DNA from: Rhizomys pruinosus
Lineage: Eukaryota > Chordata > Mammalia > Rodentia > Spalacidae
DNA: 64,000 nucleotides
Assembly: GCA_009823505.1 (NCBI GenBank)
Contig: VZQC01000400.1
Coordinates: 189,349 to 253,348, forward strand
Direction: 5' to 3'
Shown: positions 10,376-25,000 of the stretch, in pieces
Position numbering within the stretch: position 1 is the first letter of the stretch
Layout of the letters: the number at the start of each line of letters is the position of its first letter
Translations under genes and position numbers: made by a program
The notes under the pieces: model-generated
The model's input: only the letters and a program-made list of their open reading frames with translations
What the model was told of the DNA's origin: nothing
The model's database searches: none

Positions 10376-13300
10376 CGGGGCTGGAGAGATGGCCTAGCGG
10401 TTAAGAGCACCGAACGCTCTTACAGAGGACCCGGGTTCGATCCCCAGCACCCACATGGTGGCCAAAAACCGTCTGAAACTCCAATTCCAGGAGAACTCCA
10501 GTTCCAGGGGAATCCGACGCCCTCTTCTGACCTCCGCGGCATTGCACGACACGGGTGCACAGACTTGCATGCAGACAGTACATTTTCATACACACACAGA
10601 AATAAATAAAATTAATAAAAAAAAAAAAGATATGCATGGTTTACACAGAGAGTCCTAAGATCTACTGCGAAGTAAACAGTGTGCACATCTTGTATCTAGT
10701 TATGCTGGAGTAAAAATCACACACAAGAAGCAGCATTAGGAATTACCAGAGGCTGTTGTCTTTTTAACAACAACAACAACAAACCTGTGTGGTGTACTAT
10801 TATTTGATGTATGGACACATTGCAAAATGGCATATATTATTTCACATACTTATTTTTCTTATGGTGACAGTGCTTAATCTATTCTCTTAATTTATAAGTA
10901 CAGAAAACATAGACTTTTAACTATGGAAGGAACTTTTTCTCTTTTGTGAGGAGTAAACTTTTACTTTTACACTTTGTGTTACCTATTCGTAAAGTTTAAA
11001 ATAATGAATTTTAAAAGCACAGAAATTTAGGTTTATATATTAATGTTCAAATTTGGAAACATATTTGGAAACAATGATCCTATGTTACAATTTGCTAAAG
11101 CAAATTCACAAATTAAAATTGTATCAGGAGAATTAAATTTTAGAAAACTGATTTACTGTAGGGAAATGTCTGTTAAAACAGCTAAGGAAAGGGCTGGAGA
11201 GATGGCCTAGTGGTTAAGAACGCCGACCGCTCTTATAGAGGACCCGGATTCGATCCCCAGCACCCACATGGTGGCCAAGAACCGTCTGAAACTCCAATTC
11301 CAGGAGAACTCCAGTTCCAGGGGAATCCAACACCCTCTTCTGACCTCCACGGCATTGCATGACATGGGTGCACACACTTGCATGCGGACAGTACATTCAT
11401 ACACATACAGAAATAAATTAAAAAAAAAAAAAAAACAGCTAAGGAAAATGTCATAGCATCTTCATTTGACCAAATCTGGGGCTTTACTTCACTCTCTTAC
11501 ATGACACACAAATATTTCCCAAAATTCTGCCCAATCTTTCACTATACTTGGGCAACAAATCCTCTCATCTTTTGCACCTTCTTCACATAAAGCACAATTC
11601 TAGCTGCCTGTTTTCTAATCAAATCTAAGTACAAAGCAATTTACTTTGATGGTATACAGACTTGGGCACCTGAAAAAACAGTTTCTGGAGAGGTGACCAC
11701 TATGTGAGAGAAGGTATTCCAAGACAGAGAATGTTAAAAAAATGTGTCCGATGAGTCAAGAAACAAACCAAAGGCAGCTTTCAGGACAGAAAGCCCAGCA
11801 GTGGGACAAAGTTGGCAGAAGGCCAAGAGACAGCAAGAGTAGTTGAGGTATAGGGAGGGGCTTGTGTTGCAGGCACAAGAGTGTGGACTGTCCACCAAGG
11901 AATTATACCATACTAGTTGCTAGAGTGAGGCTTTAAATACATTACTATACTTTTTCATAACATCGCTAGTAATGACTCGTAACTCATATCCATTAGATCC
12001 TAGAAAATAAGACCTAGTACTCAAAGCATTTATGTTGTCTGGCACAAAACTTGCCATAGCACCTAGCTGACAGAGTTTTAGTTCTGAATCAAATCTGTTT
12101 GATTTTAAAGCCTTTTTCCATAATAAGTTGAAAGCTTTTAAAGCAGAAGGTACATAGGAGAGGGAATAAAACTAAGGCAAAGACAGTAATCTCAAGATCA
12201 TCGATCTCTTTCAGTGTTAGGATAGGCGTAATGAAAAGGGAAACAAAGGGTTGAAGTGAGAGGCTGTGAAGACGTAAAAGTCAGAGGCTCGGCGAGGATG
12301 GGAAGGACGATCATGAGAGTGTGTTCTGAGACGAGCATCATCAGTAACTTCATCATCACAGAACACCAGAGTGCACGCACACACATCTAGACAGTACTGC
12401 CTACTTCACACCCAGCTTATTTAGTGTAATGTGGTCATATACACAGTGTGTTGTCAATCTATGCAGTGACATGGCACATAACCCTACCACTTATGAGTTT
12501 GAAGTTTTAAACTTAGGAAATGCTTTTAGCATTTTTAATACAGCAGGGCACTAATATGGAGGACAGGATGAAGAAACCAATGCACTCAGCAAGAGAATGA
12601 CTTGGGCACTGAGCTGTTTAACATACCTGGGATTATCAAGTTTCTTACCCGAATATCTTTTGGATGTTCCCCTTCAGCTATCCTAACCATCCAGAGAAAC
12701 TTGTTGATATCATCACCAGAATAGCCAATAACCCCTCCAAAAATAACCAGAACATAATCTACATCCAGAGTCCTCATGATTTTATAAGCTGCTGTTTCAT
12801 TAGAAGACATGGCTTTTCCTACCTGCAGGATAAAATAAAAAAACATTTTTACTGTAAAATGAAATTCTTTAAGAGTATGATTTACATGAAAATTTCTGTA
12901 TAAATTATTTTCTGCGAACACAGAAACAGAAATTTACAAACATTTTAAAGCCATTTATAGCAGAAATGTCAAAATCTGAATACATGTTCTAATAACTGGC
13001 ATTGACATGGAAAAGTGAAAACAGGCAGCTCCTCAAGCTCCTCCCAACTTTAGGGTGAAGCTGGCCTACGATCTCACCAGCAAGTAACAAATTTCTAGTC
13101 TAGTCTAGTAGGCACTCACAAACAGAACTCATTTATTCAAGACCTTTATCTACTCAATCTTTAAAGCACAGACAGCTGATTAATGTGCTGAGATTCGTTA
13201 TTTAATTCAGTGAAAATAATTTGCATACAACAAAACAATGCATTAGCTTTTCCTAGCTGTAAACTATTTTTCTTAACTTCGTAATATGAAAAATACCCAA

Positions 13301-16300
13301 ACATTTTAAAGGTTTTGGATTTTCCCATATTCTCCAGTGAGCTAAACATATCACAAAATCTACTAGACATCAACTCACAATTGTCCCATAAACACTATTC
13401 TTAAAAACAAATCTTCAATGAAGTTGCTGTACTGAACACACATGTAAAGAAGTATTTTAACATCTTTCCTGTTTAATTCTAAGTGAAGTGTGACTGCTGT
13501 GTAGTATCTTTGTTCTTTTCTTTAAAGAACAGGGCTGGAGGGATGGCGCAGTGCAGCACTGGCTGCTCTTGCAGAGGACCTTGGTTAGATTCCCAGCACT
13601 AACATCATGGCTAACAACTATTTTTAACTCCAGTTTTAGGGGATCTGATGTCCCTTTCTGACTTCCATGGGTACTGCATAACATGGGTGCACTTACATAC
13701 ATGCAAGTAATATGCTCAGACACATAAAATAGAAATAATAAATATTAAAACAAAAACAAGAAGCCAAGTCCTTACCAGTGCTATGTGGCTGTTATTCCAG
13801 GTGTTATTATCCACCAGCGTAGTTCTATTGGCCATTCCAGCTATCTGATAGCCATAATCCCACCAAGACATCACCCGGGCATGTTCATCAGTATTTTGCC
13901 TTAGCCAAAAGTATGCTTCTCTAAAATCATCTAAGATATTCCTTGTGCTGAAAAGAATCACAATATTCTTTTAATTGAGCTCTTTTTGTAAAGGTACGAA
14001 GAAGATAAATTCTCTACCTTTAATCCCAGCACTCATTCAGGAGGCAGAGGTAGCAGATCTCTGGGAGTTCAAGGCTAGCCTGGTCTACAATCCTAAGCTC
14101 CATTTTTAGTACTACCTTAAAAAGGCAGAATAGAATTCAGTTTTAGGAGGGCTACAGAGCTGGCTCAGTGGTTAAGAGCACTGGTCACTTTTATAAAGGA
14201 TCCACATTCAGTCCCCAGCACCCAGGGCTGACAAGCACCTCTAACTCCTCTAACAGGGAATCTGACACCCTCTCTTTGGCCTCTACAGGTACTTCACACA
14301 CATGCTGCACTTGCATGCATGCAGCCAGTTATACACTTTTCTTTTTTTTTTTTTGTTTTTTTGAGACAGGGTCTCCCTTTTAGTACCAGGTGTCCTGGAG
14401 CTTGCTCTGTAGACCAGGCCGGCTTTGAACCCACAGAGATCCACTTATCTCTGCCTCCCGAGTGCTGGGATTAAAGGCGTGTGCCACCACGCCCGGCACA
14501 TGCAGCCAGTTATAAAACCCTCTGATGGCTAGGCTGTCTTCTTACCCATCATGATTGTAGGAGGCGAGGACCACACTTGGACTAGAGTAGGCATTGCTCG
14601 TGACCCATGTGCAGTGGACAGCAAACATCATCAGGAGCATCAGCATCAGCATGGTTACAATGCTTTTGATGTTAGGGCCTAAGCCCTCTTCAGGTTTTTC
14701 CTGCTCTGTTACATGTTTTCTCACTTTACCTGCCTGAAGACACAAAAACACCATTAGAAGGCTTTATCATCTGACTAACAAGACAGTCCAGGGGAAAGGA
14801 CAGGAAAATGTTAGTCTTTCAACCTAATTCTATGGGTCAGAAAATGTGTGATAATCAGATATTTTTCTGAGGGTGATGGAGGTGACTTTTGTTTTTCTGA
14901 TGTTTGTTTTCTTTTAAACTCAAAGATTCTAAAGTCAAATTTCCTTGGGATACATGAAAATTCAGGAGCTGATCTCAAAGCAAACTATCTCCATGATAAA
15001 AAGCTTTTAAACCTAGTTGCTTATGTCTTAAATATAAAGGAGTTAGGCACATGGCCTCATTCTGACAACATAAAATCCAGTATATATCCTTATAAAAATC
15101 TTAATTCCACTCTTGAAAATGGCTATGTCCGCCTGTAACCCAGTCTAATAAATTAATAGGGAAGAAACTCTATACTGGAAAACCTATAAACAAAGATTAA
15201 CTTAAACATGCACACAACCCCCTCCCCCTGAAACTGTTGGAGAGAACAGTTCTAAGTTATAAAGAAACTGTAAAACAAATAAAATATAATGAATACAACA
15301 GGAGGTATGTACTTAATTAAAACAAATCTTTATAAATTATATTGATCTTATAGTAAGGAAATGAAGAATTTCAGACAATTCTTATGCTGGCAAGTTTCAC
15401 TGCTTATTAATATTGAAAAACCTTGTCAGCATTAAAATAACAAAGTTTAAGAGGTCATTCAAGACAAATGCCCTATCTTAGAAGTCTTTCCCACACTTGT
15501 GCCAAATAGAATCCTGCCCCTGTTGCTTCGTATGTTTACAATGGATTCCACTGCTCAGCTAGTTACCTACTTCCTATGTTAACAATGTATTCCACTGCTC
15601 AGCTAGTTACCTTCTTCCTATGTTAACAATGGATTCCACTGCTCAGCTTGTTACCTACTTCCTATGTTAACAATGGATTCCACTGTTCAGTTAGTTACCA
15701 ACTTCCTATGTTAACAATGGATTCCACTGCTCAGTTAGTTACCAACTTCCTATGTTAACAATGGATTCCACTGCTCAGCTAGTTACCTACTTCCTATGTT
15801 AACAATGGATTCCACTGCTCAGCTAGTTACCTACTTCCTATGTTAACAATGGATTCCACTGCTCAGCTAGTTACCTACTTCCTATGTTAACAATGGATTC
15901 CACTGCTCAGTTAGTTACCTACTTCCTATGTTAACAATGGATTCCACTGCTCAGTTAGTTACCTACTTCCTATGTTAACAATGGATTCCACTGCTCAGTT
16001 AGTTACCTACTTCCTATGTTAACAATGGATTCCACTGCTCAGTTAGTTACCTACTTCCTATGTTAACAATGGATTCCACTGCTCAGTTAGTTACCTACTT
16101 CCTATGTTAACAATGGATTCCACTGCTCAGTTAGTTACCTACTTCCTATGTTAACAATGGATTCCACTGCTCAGTTAGTTACCTACTTCCTATGTTAACA
16201 ATGGATTCCACTGCTCAGTTAGTTACCTACTTCCTATGTTAACAATGGATTCCACTGCTCAGTTAGTTACCTACTTCCTATGTTAACAATGGATTCCACT

Positions 16301-19300
16301 GCTCAGTTAGTTACCTACTTCCTATGTTAACAATGGATTCCACTGCTCAGTTAGTTACCTACTTCCTATGTTAACAATGGATTCCACTGCTCAGTTAGTT
16401 ACCTACTTCCTATGTTAACAATGGATTCCACTGCTCAGTTAGTTACCTACTTCCTATGTTAACAATGGATTCCACTGCTCAGCTAGTTACCTACTTCCTA
16501 TGTTAACAATGGATTCCACTGCTCAGCTAGTTACCTACTTCCTATGTTAACAATGGATTCCACTGCTCAGTTAGTTACCTACTTCCTATGTTAACAATAG
16601 ATTCCACTGCTCAGCTAGTTACCTACTGCTGCTGCTGATCATTTCTGTTTAGGAGAACCACCAAACACCACTTTCAAATAGCTTCTAAGTTGTCATTTTA
16701 AAAATTTACACAGGGATAAAGGAATGGCTGATATGTGGAATACTACCTAGCACCCGTGAAGCCTGAATTTTATTCCCATCACCGCCCAAGTTCACACTGC
16801 ATATAGACTAAGGGCAAGCATTTGTCCATATGGTTCAAATTGATGTAATTTAGCAGACATCAAAGCTGTACTCTCAAAAATGACAAAGTACTAACATTTA
16901 AGTATTTAGGTAACAACTGCCCCCCCCAATCATCCCTTCTCTAATTACATTTTACTGAGGTAGAGATTAAGACAGCACACTGTCCTCACCTTATCATACA
17001 GATTTCCTGGGTTTCTTTTGTCATCTTCATCACTGCTATCTTCCACAGGTGGATTTTCTCTCTTCATGTCATCTCCCAAATAGTGCTCAAAAACGTTGGA
17101 GAAGGCAATTGCAGACAGCATACAGACAACTGGAGTCAGAGTCAACATTAGCCGCACCATCACCCCAGCAAAGTAGACAGCACTGATTGCATACAGAGCA
17201 ACTGCAAAGACAGGCTCTCTTTAAATGCTTTGAAGGGAAAATATTCACAGGAAACCAAACTAGATGCTTCATACCACAGTATGAAACAAAGCCAAAGGCA
17301 GACAAATGTCTCACTAGTAGTTCTTTAACTACCTCTGAACCAATTAACAGTCATATTTAGAAACAGCTAGTGTTAATCAAATAAATAAAACTATACGTCA
17401 ACAGTTCAGAGAAATGTACCATCATTCAAATTTAATTATAGGAAGTTAATTGTAACCAATTATTTGTCAGTAGCATCATATACTATAAAATTCATAGGTG
17501 ATAGGAGACAATGTAATTGTGCATTAGATCATTAGGCAAATTTATAGAATCAAGCAAGACCTAATAAAGCCAGTACGAATGTCATAAGGCCTGCTTTAAA
17601 GAACAAAAAAAAAGGTTAAGAATATAGATTATTAATCGAAAGATAATCTGTAAAGTCACAGTCAACAAACCTTTAAAAAAATCTGAAACAAGTTTCTAAT
17701 AACATAACCTTTTATTTAGGTAAAGTGTTAATAACCTCATGGTTGAAGGTTACTAACTTCAGAAAAGTCAGTGTTTGTTTTTTTTTTTGAGACAGGGTCT
17801 CCTTGTAGCCCCAGCTGTCCTGGAACTCACTCTGTAGACCAAGCTGGCCTTGAACTCACAAAGATCCAACTGCCTCTGCCTCTGCCTCCCAAGTGCTAGG
17901 ATTAAAGGTGTGCGCCACCACACCCAACTAGTCAGTGAGTTATTTGTACTCCTATTATCTATTACCTAAAGCTACTGAAAATATTTTTTCTTGACTTAAT
18001 ACATTATACCATAATCTTATTTATTTGGGATGGTTTTGGTAACCTATTTTGAAATTACATGTATGGGGGGCTGTGTGCATGTTGAGTCCAGGTGTCTGTA
18101 GAGACCAGAAGAGGATTTTGGTTTTTTATTTTTAATTTTTGTATGTGTACGAATGTACTGCCTGCATGTAGGTTTGTGTACCCATGTTGTGCAATGCTGC
18201 GGTGGTCAGAAGAGGGTCTCAGATTCCCCTGGAACTGGAGTTCTCCTGGAATTGGAGTTACAGACGGTTCTTAGCCGCCATGTGGGTGCTGGGGATCAAA
18301 CCCGGGTCCTCTGCAAGAGCAGTCGGTGCTCTTAACTGCTAGGCTCTCTCTCCAGCCCACGATTTTGGTATTTTTGAAAAAAAAAGCCTTGATATATAGC
18401 ACAGCCTGGCCTCAATTATGAAATTCTCCTGAGCTCTAAATTACAGTTAAGCAGCACCAATTTGGCAATACCATATTCTTGTGTGCACAGTGCAGTAAGT
18501 CTGTATACTTGTGTGCCTCTTACTACCTACCATCATGACATGGGAAACCTTTATACTTTCTCATGCCTCTTCTTTGTCAATAACTGCACCCCCCCCAATT
18601 AAAAAAAAAGAAAGGAATTAGTATTTGGGCTTTAAAAACACAAATTTTGGTTTCCTTATTCTTGAACTATATAGAAATGAAATCGTACATAAAAGTGTTC
18701 CCCTTGGGTTGGAGAGATGGCTCAGGGGTTAAGAGCCCCAACTGCTCTTGCAGAGGACCTGGGTTCGATTCCCAGCACCCACATGGTGGCTAAGAACTGT
18801 CTTTAACTCCAGTTCTAGGGGAATCCGATGCCCTCTCTAACCTCTGCGGCATTGCACAACACAGGTGCACCAACCTACATGCAGACAGTACACTCATACA
18901 CATTAAAAAAAAAAAGTGTTCCCCTTAATACTGCCTTCTTTTCTTTCATTGACCACACTGTTCTTGTACTGAGTTTTATTCCATTGTACAATATATATAA
19001 CTTACAGATATATATATATATACATATATATGTATGTTATATGTATATATATATATGTATAACATACATATGTATATATATACATATGTATATATACATA
19101 CATACATATATATGTATATGTATCTGTAAGTTCTATGTTGATGAGATAACTTTTGGAATGTTCTAAATAGGGCCTGTAGTGGCTCTAACTTCTAGGTGAA
19201 TTCTTTAACATGTTCTTTGAAGGAATACATGCACTGAACTTCTGGATATATAATTAGAAATGGCTCTGCTGGGTCACAAAGAGGGCATGTATTTACTTTT

Positions 19301-22049
19301 TTTTAACAAATGTAGTATGATCAATATAGAGTTCACTTTAATAAAATAGAGAAGACTGTCATCCTTCAGTTAGAACTCACTTGGATGCTCTAGAATATGG
19401 ACTTACACTGTTGCTTATGGTTTAGGCTCTCTACTAGTACAAAATCCTGTTCCTAGTGTTACATTATTTTGTGATGCTGGGCATGTTATAAGGCAAATCT
19501 CTGCTTCACTGTTTATTACAAGCAAAACAGCCACAGCACACTCAAGTGATGTAGAATCTTTTGGTATCTGCTTATTTTGGAGTATCATACCTTAAACATT
19601 TATCTGTTCAATAATTGTATTTTAAGTCTTAGCTAGGAACACACACAAATATACTAATGAAAAAGCATCTTCATTGAAAATAATCCTTATTCTGTTATTC
19701 CATTGTAGAATTAACTTTACTTTGAAACCAGAACAATGGATGCCTCTGAAAATTTTCTACCTAATAACAAAATTTAAAAATGAAAATAAAAAAAGTTAAG
19801 TAGTTGGAGGTGGTGGTACATGCCTTTAATTCTGGCACTCGAGAGGCAGAGGCAGATGAGTTTGAGGCCAGCCTGGTCAATGTACACAACAAGTTCCAGG
19901 CCAGCTAGGGATTAGGGATTCATAGCGAAACCGTCTCAAAAAAAAAAAAAGAAATTATCTACAAATTTATCATTTTCAGTTATCAACCACAGACAACAAT
20001 AACTAATAATAAATTCTTAGAAACCATATGAATTGAAAGTAAAATTTATATGCCAGGTCTAAATTAAAAGGGTAATAATTAACATGTACAATGAAATTCA
20101 ATTAACTTCCTTGGCTAAGCACTTACACAAAACAAGAAAACTATCATTTTTTAAAAGAAAACTATCTTGAACATACAAAGTTAAGCAAAGAAAAACAAAA
20201 CATTAAAGTGAAGTAATCTCAAAATAGAAATTAGATAATGATTCCAAATCAAAGAGTTCATAAAAAATCTTACCAAATACTCTTTCATCGTTGATATTTT
20301 TGATGCAGAACCACAGGCCTGCTGGGAAGGTACATACAAGAATATGTAGATCAAAGAAGAAAGATACCCAAGTCGTAGGCTGATGCTCAGACACTGATGC
20401 AATAATTGGAATGTGTATTTTTGCATACCTGATATTAGAAAAGTTTATTATTATTTACAATTAACAGTTCTTTTTAGATGAAAAAAATTGTCGCTGGGCA
20501 TAGTGGCACATGCCTTTAATCCTAGAACATGGGAGGCAGAGGCAGGAGGATCTTTGTCAGTTCAAGGCCAGCCTGGTCTACAGAGTGAGTTCCAGGACAG
20601 CTGGGCTACAGGGAGACCCTGTCTTGAAGATTCAAAAAAAAAAAAAAAGTCTTTGATTGCTGGCATGGCTCTTACCCCAAACTTTTCTTGTTTAAATGCA
20701 TATTTTAACATAACTAGCTATAGTGGAACTCAGTCTGGTACACATCAATAAAATGGAAATTAATGTATTCTGCAAAACTGAGAGTTATCTAGGACTAATC
20801 ATCAATGGTTGGCTCTGATTTCTAATATAAAATCTTTGCTCTAGTAAGTATTTTCAGTTCTCCTCCATCTCCTACAATTGCACAATGAGTATCGCCTTCT
20901 TTTTATTGATAACAGAGACACCTTGCCCACTAAGAAATGCTGCTGCCATAGTGCCTTCCTTGGTATGGGTGTGGGAAGCAGAGTCACTTTTCAAATACTC
21001 CAAGATTCCAAATAGTTAAAGTTTATACAGCTTAAAAGCAAAAGTATAACAGACATTAAACTCAATAATTTAATAATTCAATAATTTACCCTAATCAGAG
21101 TAGTCCTCTCTAACTGGTTCCCTCAAATCCTCTGGATTCATAGGTTACTCTTATCAAATGCTTTAGCCAGTGCTACATAATTTGCTTATGCTCTGTAACA
21201 GATTTGGACATGAGCCCTTTGGTATTGTTACCAGAAGGCATAGCAATCAACAAATAATGGTAGGTTTTTACTGGGTCATTTCAGAAGCAACCAGGACAGC
21301 AGGGAAGGGGAAGTAACACTCTCTTAGCTCTATGTAAACATTTTAAAGACAAAAAATTTTATTGAACTACTTTGTCTAATTCAAAATCCAATTAAAAAAA
21401 ATTAACTCCCTTTATAATAGCACGCTAAAAAATGGAACAGATAGTGTATTTTTTGAAAAGAGGAAGCTTAGTGATTTTTTAAAGTTTCCTTTATATCTGC
21501 GGCATATAAATTTGTAACATAGCATCTACTCTAAACAAAACTGAAGATGTAAATTTTATTTTCATTAGTTTAAAAAAGCCCAATTTTTAAATGATACAAA
21601 TGCTACCTGCTCTGACAAAACTAAAGGAGTCAATGCAGAACAGGATTATACAGCTCACATTTCAAACTAATGAGGCATTCAAAACACAGGAGGTGAGTAT
21701 TTACTGACCAAACTGATGATAAAGTAAGTGAACAAAGAGTATTTAAAAATGAGGTTACATAGCGTATGTAACTCACCCGGTATCCCATAATGAATAAAAC
21801 CTGCCACTCCATGGTGCAATGTAACCTTGAAAGGAAAAATACAAAGGAAATTACCTGCCTTTTTATTACTTTGTAAATCCCACCTGACCCCTCTACTGCT
21901 CCTTTTTTTGTTTTTGAGAGGTCTCACTATGTAGCCCAAATTGCCTCAAACTGGCAGCAATCCTACTGTCTCAGCTACCCAAATGCTGGAAATACAATGT
22001 GTTTCCATTCCTTGCTTTGTTTCGGAAATTTAAAAATTTTAATTTATTA

Positions 22050-22095
<46 letters not shown>

Positions 22096-25000
22096 TGTGT
22101 ATGCAGGCACACATGTGGAGGTCAAACAACTCTGTGGAACTGGTTCTCTCCTTCACATTTTCTTAGGTTCTAGGAACTAAATTCAGGTTGCTGGCCTGGG
22201 TGGCAGGTACCTAAGACCTCTGCCAAGCCATCTCACTAGCCTAATTTTATAAATATTTAATGGCTCTCTGTTTACTATTAAATATGGGTACATTTAGACT
22301 AGTGTTCAAATAATTTGTTTTATTTTATAGAGACCAACACTGTAGTGGTCAAGAAAAAACAGTATCCCCCGATATTTCTGGAGAAAAGTAACAGTTAAAT
22401 TTAGGGCTAAAACTAGAGTTTTCCAATGGTCTCTGTTTTCAAGATAGTTATTAAAAGAAAGGAGAGGGGTTGGAGAGATGGCCTAGCGGTTAAGAGTGCC
22501 GACCGCTCTTGGAGAGGAACCGGGTTCGATCCCCAGGACCCACATGGCAGCTGAGTCTTTAACTCCAGTTCCAGGGGAATCCAATGCCCTCTTCTGACCT
22601 CTGCAGCACTGCACAACACGGGTGCACCAACCTACATACAGACAGTACACTCATACACATAAAAAATAATAATAAAAATAAAATAAAATAAAATAAAAGG
22701 AGAAAGATCAGGATGTCAAATCTCAGCAGATAAATGACAAAAATGACAAAGACTTCATAATGTCTTCCATTCCCTTCAGCCCTTCAGTCTTAGTTAGATC
22801 AGTACATGAATCTGACAGAGGGACTACATCCAGGGAAGAGATGGACTTGTTTCTTAGGACTGCTCCAAAGCACACTGAAATGACTGTGTCAACGGTGTCA
22901 AAATTAGGAGGGAGAGAGTATACAGGAGAGAAGGTGAGCACAGGTAGGTGAACAGAGACACTGATTTTTTTTTTGGTAGTTCAGGCATTTACCCAGGAAG
23001 AGAAAGATGTGTATGGCTTGATCAGACCCTGAAGCAGTAAGACCAAGAACTAGTTTTCTAAACATTAAAATATGTAATAATGCTATTCATATTTAGGACC
23101 TTTGATAATTATTTTAATACTATTTCTATAGAATACATCCTAGGACCTACTAGGATAAATGAAGCATAAGAAAAAAAAAATCAGTTTTTTTTAATCTAGA
23201 GATAAGACACACATCTTATAAGTGATGGCACCTACCTGTGTAAGTCAAATAGATGACACTAAGGAACACAGCACCTGCAGCTAGTGAGACACCCAAAAAG
23301 AAAAGGGTCTGGAACTCTTGCTTTGTTAACCGATCTCTCAGATACTGCAAAAAAGCATAAGCTTGCAGCAATGCAAAGACACCTGAAGAAGAAAGGGTCA
23401 TGTAAATAATCAGCAGAGCATGTCCCAATGCCATTTAACATTTTCACTTCTAAGACCTGAGAATACCCTGTACCCTTCACACAAGAGACCAATTATTTCA
23501 TCCAGCCAACATTCCCTTTGTCAAATGGCAGTTAACTAACCAAATAATACACCTAAAAGATCCCATTACACATTTTTCCACAGTGATCCGAGCCCCATGT
23601 ACATACAGACAAGAAATATAACAATGTATATGCATAAATCATCTGACTGTGCATACTCATGTTACTATGCTCTATTGTGTACTCAACACTCATATATATT
23701 TCTGTTTCAAGTTACTGTTTAGCAAATTAATAATACCAACATAGAACGTTAATACAAACATTCAACATACTTTAACATGCTACAGAACTATAAAGCTCTT
23801 GGGGTAGGCAGGCAGAGTCAGAGATTTTAAGGCTTGCCTGCTAAGAATGAAATGCAGCTGAGAAAGTTACACTCTGACTGTATATAGGCTGGCACCCCAA
23901 ATCTGAAATCTCAAACTTTCTTAGCACCAAAATATCATCACAATGTTACAGGTTCAGAGCATTTTGGATTTTGGGGAGTAGGATACTCAACAGTTGATTC
24001 TTTACAAATATTCCCAAATCTGAAAAACTGAAATGTAAAACATTTCTGGACTCAATCTGATACGATATTTAAAAAGCTTTTCAGATAAACTGAACTCCAA
24101 AAGGGTTCTGAATCTTGTACTGATAATCTCTGATAAGGCTTTACTTATAGATGGCCTATAACCTAGACTCAGATGTTAGTGATGGCTATTCAAAACTTTT
24201 TAAAAAATTCCAAGCCGGGCGTGGTGGCGCACGCCTTTAATCCTAGCACTCAGGAGGCAGAGGCAGGAGGATCTTTGTGAGTTCAAGGCTAGCCTGCTCT
24301 ACAGAGTGAGTTCCAGGACAGCTGGGGCTGCAGGGAAACCCTGTCAGAAAAATAAATAAATAAATAAATAAAAATTCCAAAATAGAGATTGGGCATGGTC
24401 GCACACACCTTTAATCCCAGCACTCGGGAGGCAGAGGTAGGCATGTGAGTTCAAGGCCAGCCTGGTCTACATAGTTAGTTCCAGGACAGCTGGGACTACT
24501 GGTAGACCCTGTCTCAAAACAGAACCCACCCCAAATCCAAAATAATAATTAACAAAAAACCCCTCTATTTCCTTTGGAAGTCTGGTCAATTAAAATCTTT
24601 AGAAGAAGGAAGACACTCTTTTTCCCCCCAAATGGTACATTTATTGCCAAAGAATACACAGGATGATTATATCGACTGAGTGTATTCATTATACTAAACA
24701 GACTGATGGGTATATAAGAAGTGAAAGCACTGTTGGCTGACACTACCAAAATCACATAAATCAAGGTACAATGATAGCTGGAAGACATTTTATATTAATA
24801 TATAAGAAAAATATTTCATGGTCATACATATATTTTTAAGTGGAGAAAATATTTTACATCATCTTTTATCTTAACTTTGAATGTGATTTTTTCATACCTG
24901 CAGCTGCCATGTGCTCACTTGTTCTGATTGGCTGGAATCCCACAAAAGGTATCTGCATGGATAATATTAAACCCACTATGTAGAAAGTGCTATATGCTAT

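Larger units (their letters stand above)
9965..12648 (-). other. Stt3b intron
   Basis: 2.7 kb. It holds a CA microsatellite and two young-looking B2 copies (10378-10629, 11191-11434). The stretch 11450-12640 has no repeat or gene I can recognise. Confidence 0.85.
13948..14545 (-). other. Stt3b intron
   Basis: 0.6 kb, almost wholly SINE: a B1 fragment, a B2, and a B1 inserted in the B2. Confidence 0.85.
17202..20273 (-). other. Stt3b intron
   Basis: 3.1 kb with two B1s, two B2s and an AT-rich inverted repeat (18999-19132). The stretch 19140-19800 is plain AT-rich DNA. Confidence 0.85.
21826..23235 (-). other. Stt3b intron
   Basis: 1.4 kb with an old B1, a B3-like SINE with a GT microsatellite, and a B2. 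The stretch 22700-23200 is unrecognised. Confidence 0.85.
23383..24897 (-). other. Stt3b intron
   Basis: 1.5 kb with two B1 copies in tandem (24215-24371, 24383-24545). The rest is unrecognised. Confidence 0.85.

Noticed and set aside
10378..10450. tRNA gene
   Set aside because: Box A and box B are present, but this is the tRNA-derived head of a B2 SINE with a B2 body and A-tail. It does not fold as a full tRNA gene with its own end.
14730..14733. Alternative acceptor four bases into the exon at 14733 (also at 9961-9964)
   Set aside because: Use of the inner AG removes four bases and breaks the reading frame shared with the neighbouring exons.
15529..16627. CRISPR-like direct repeat array
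   Set aside because: The units abut with no unique spacers, and the array lies in an intron of a mammalian gene. It is a minisatellite.
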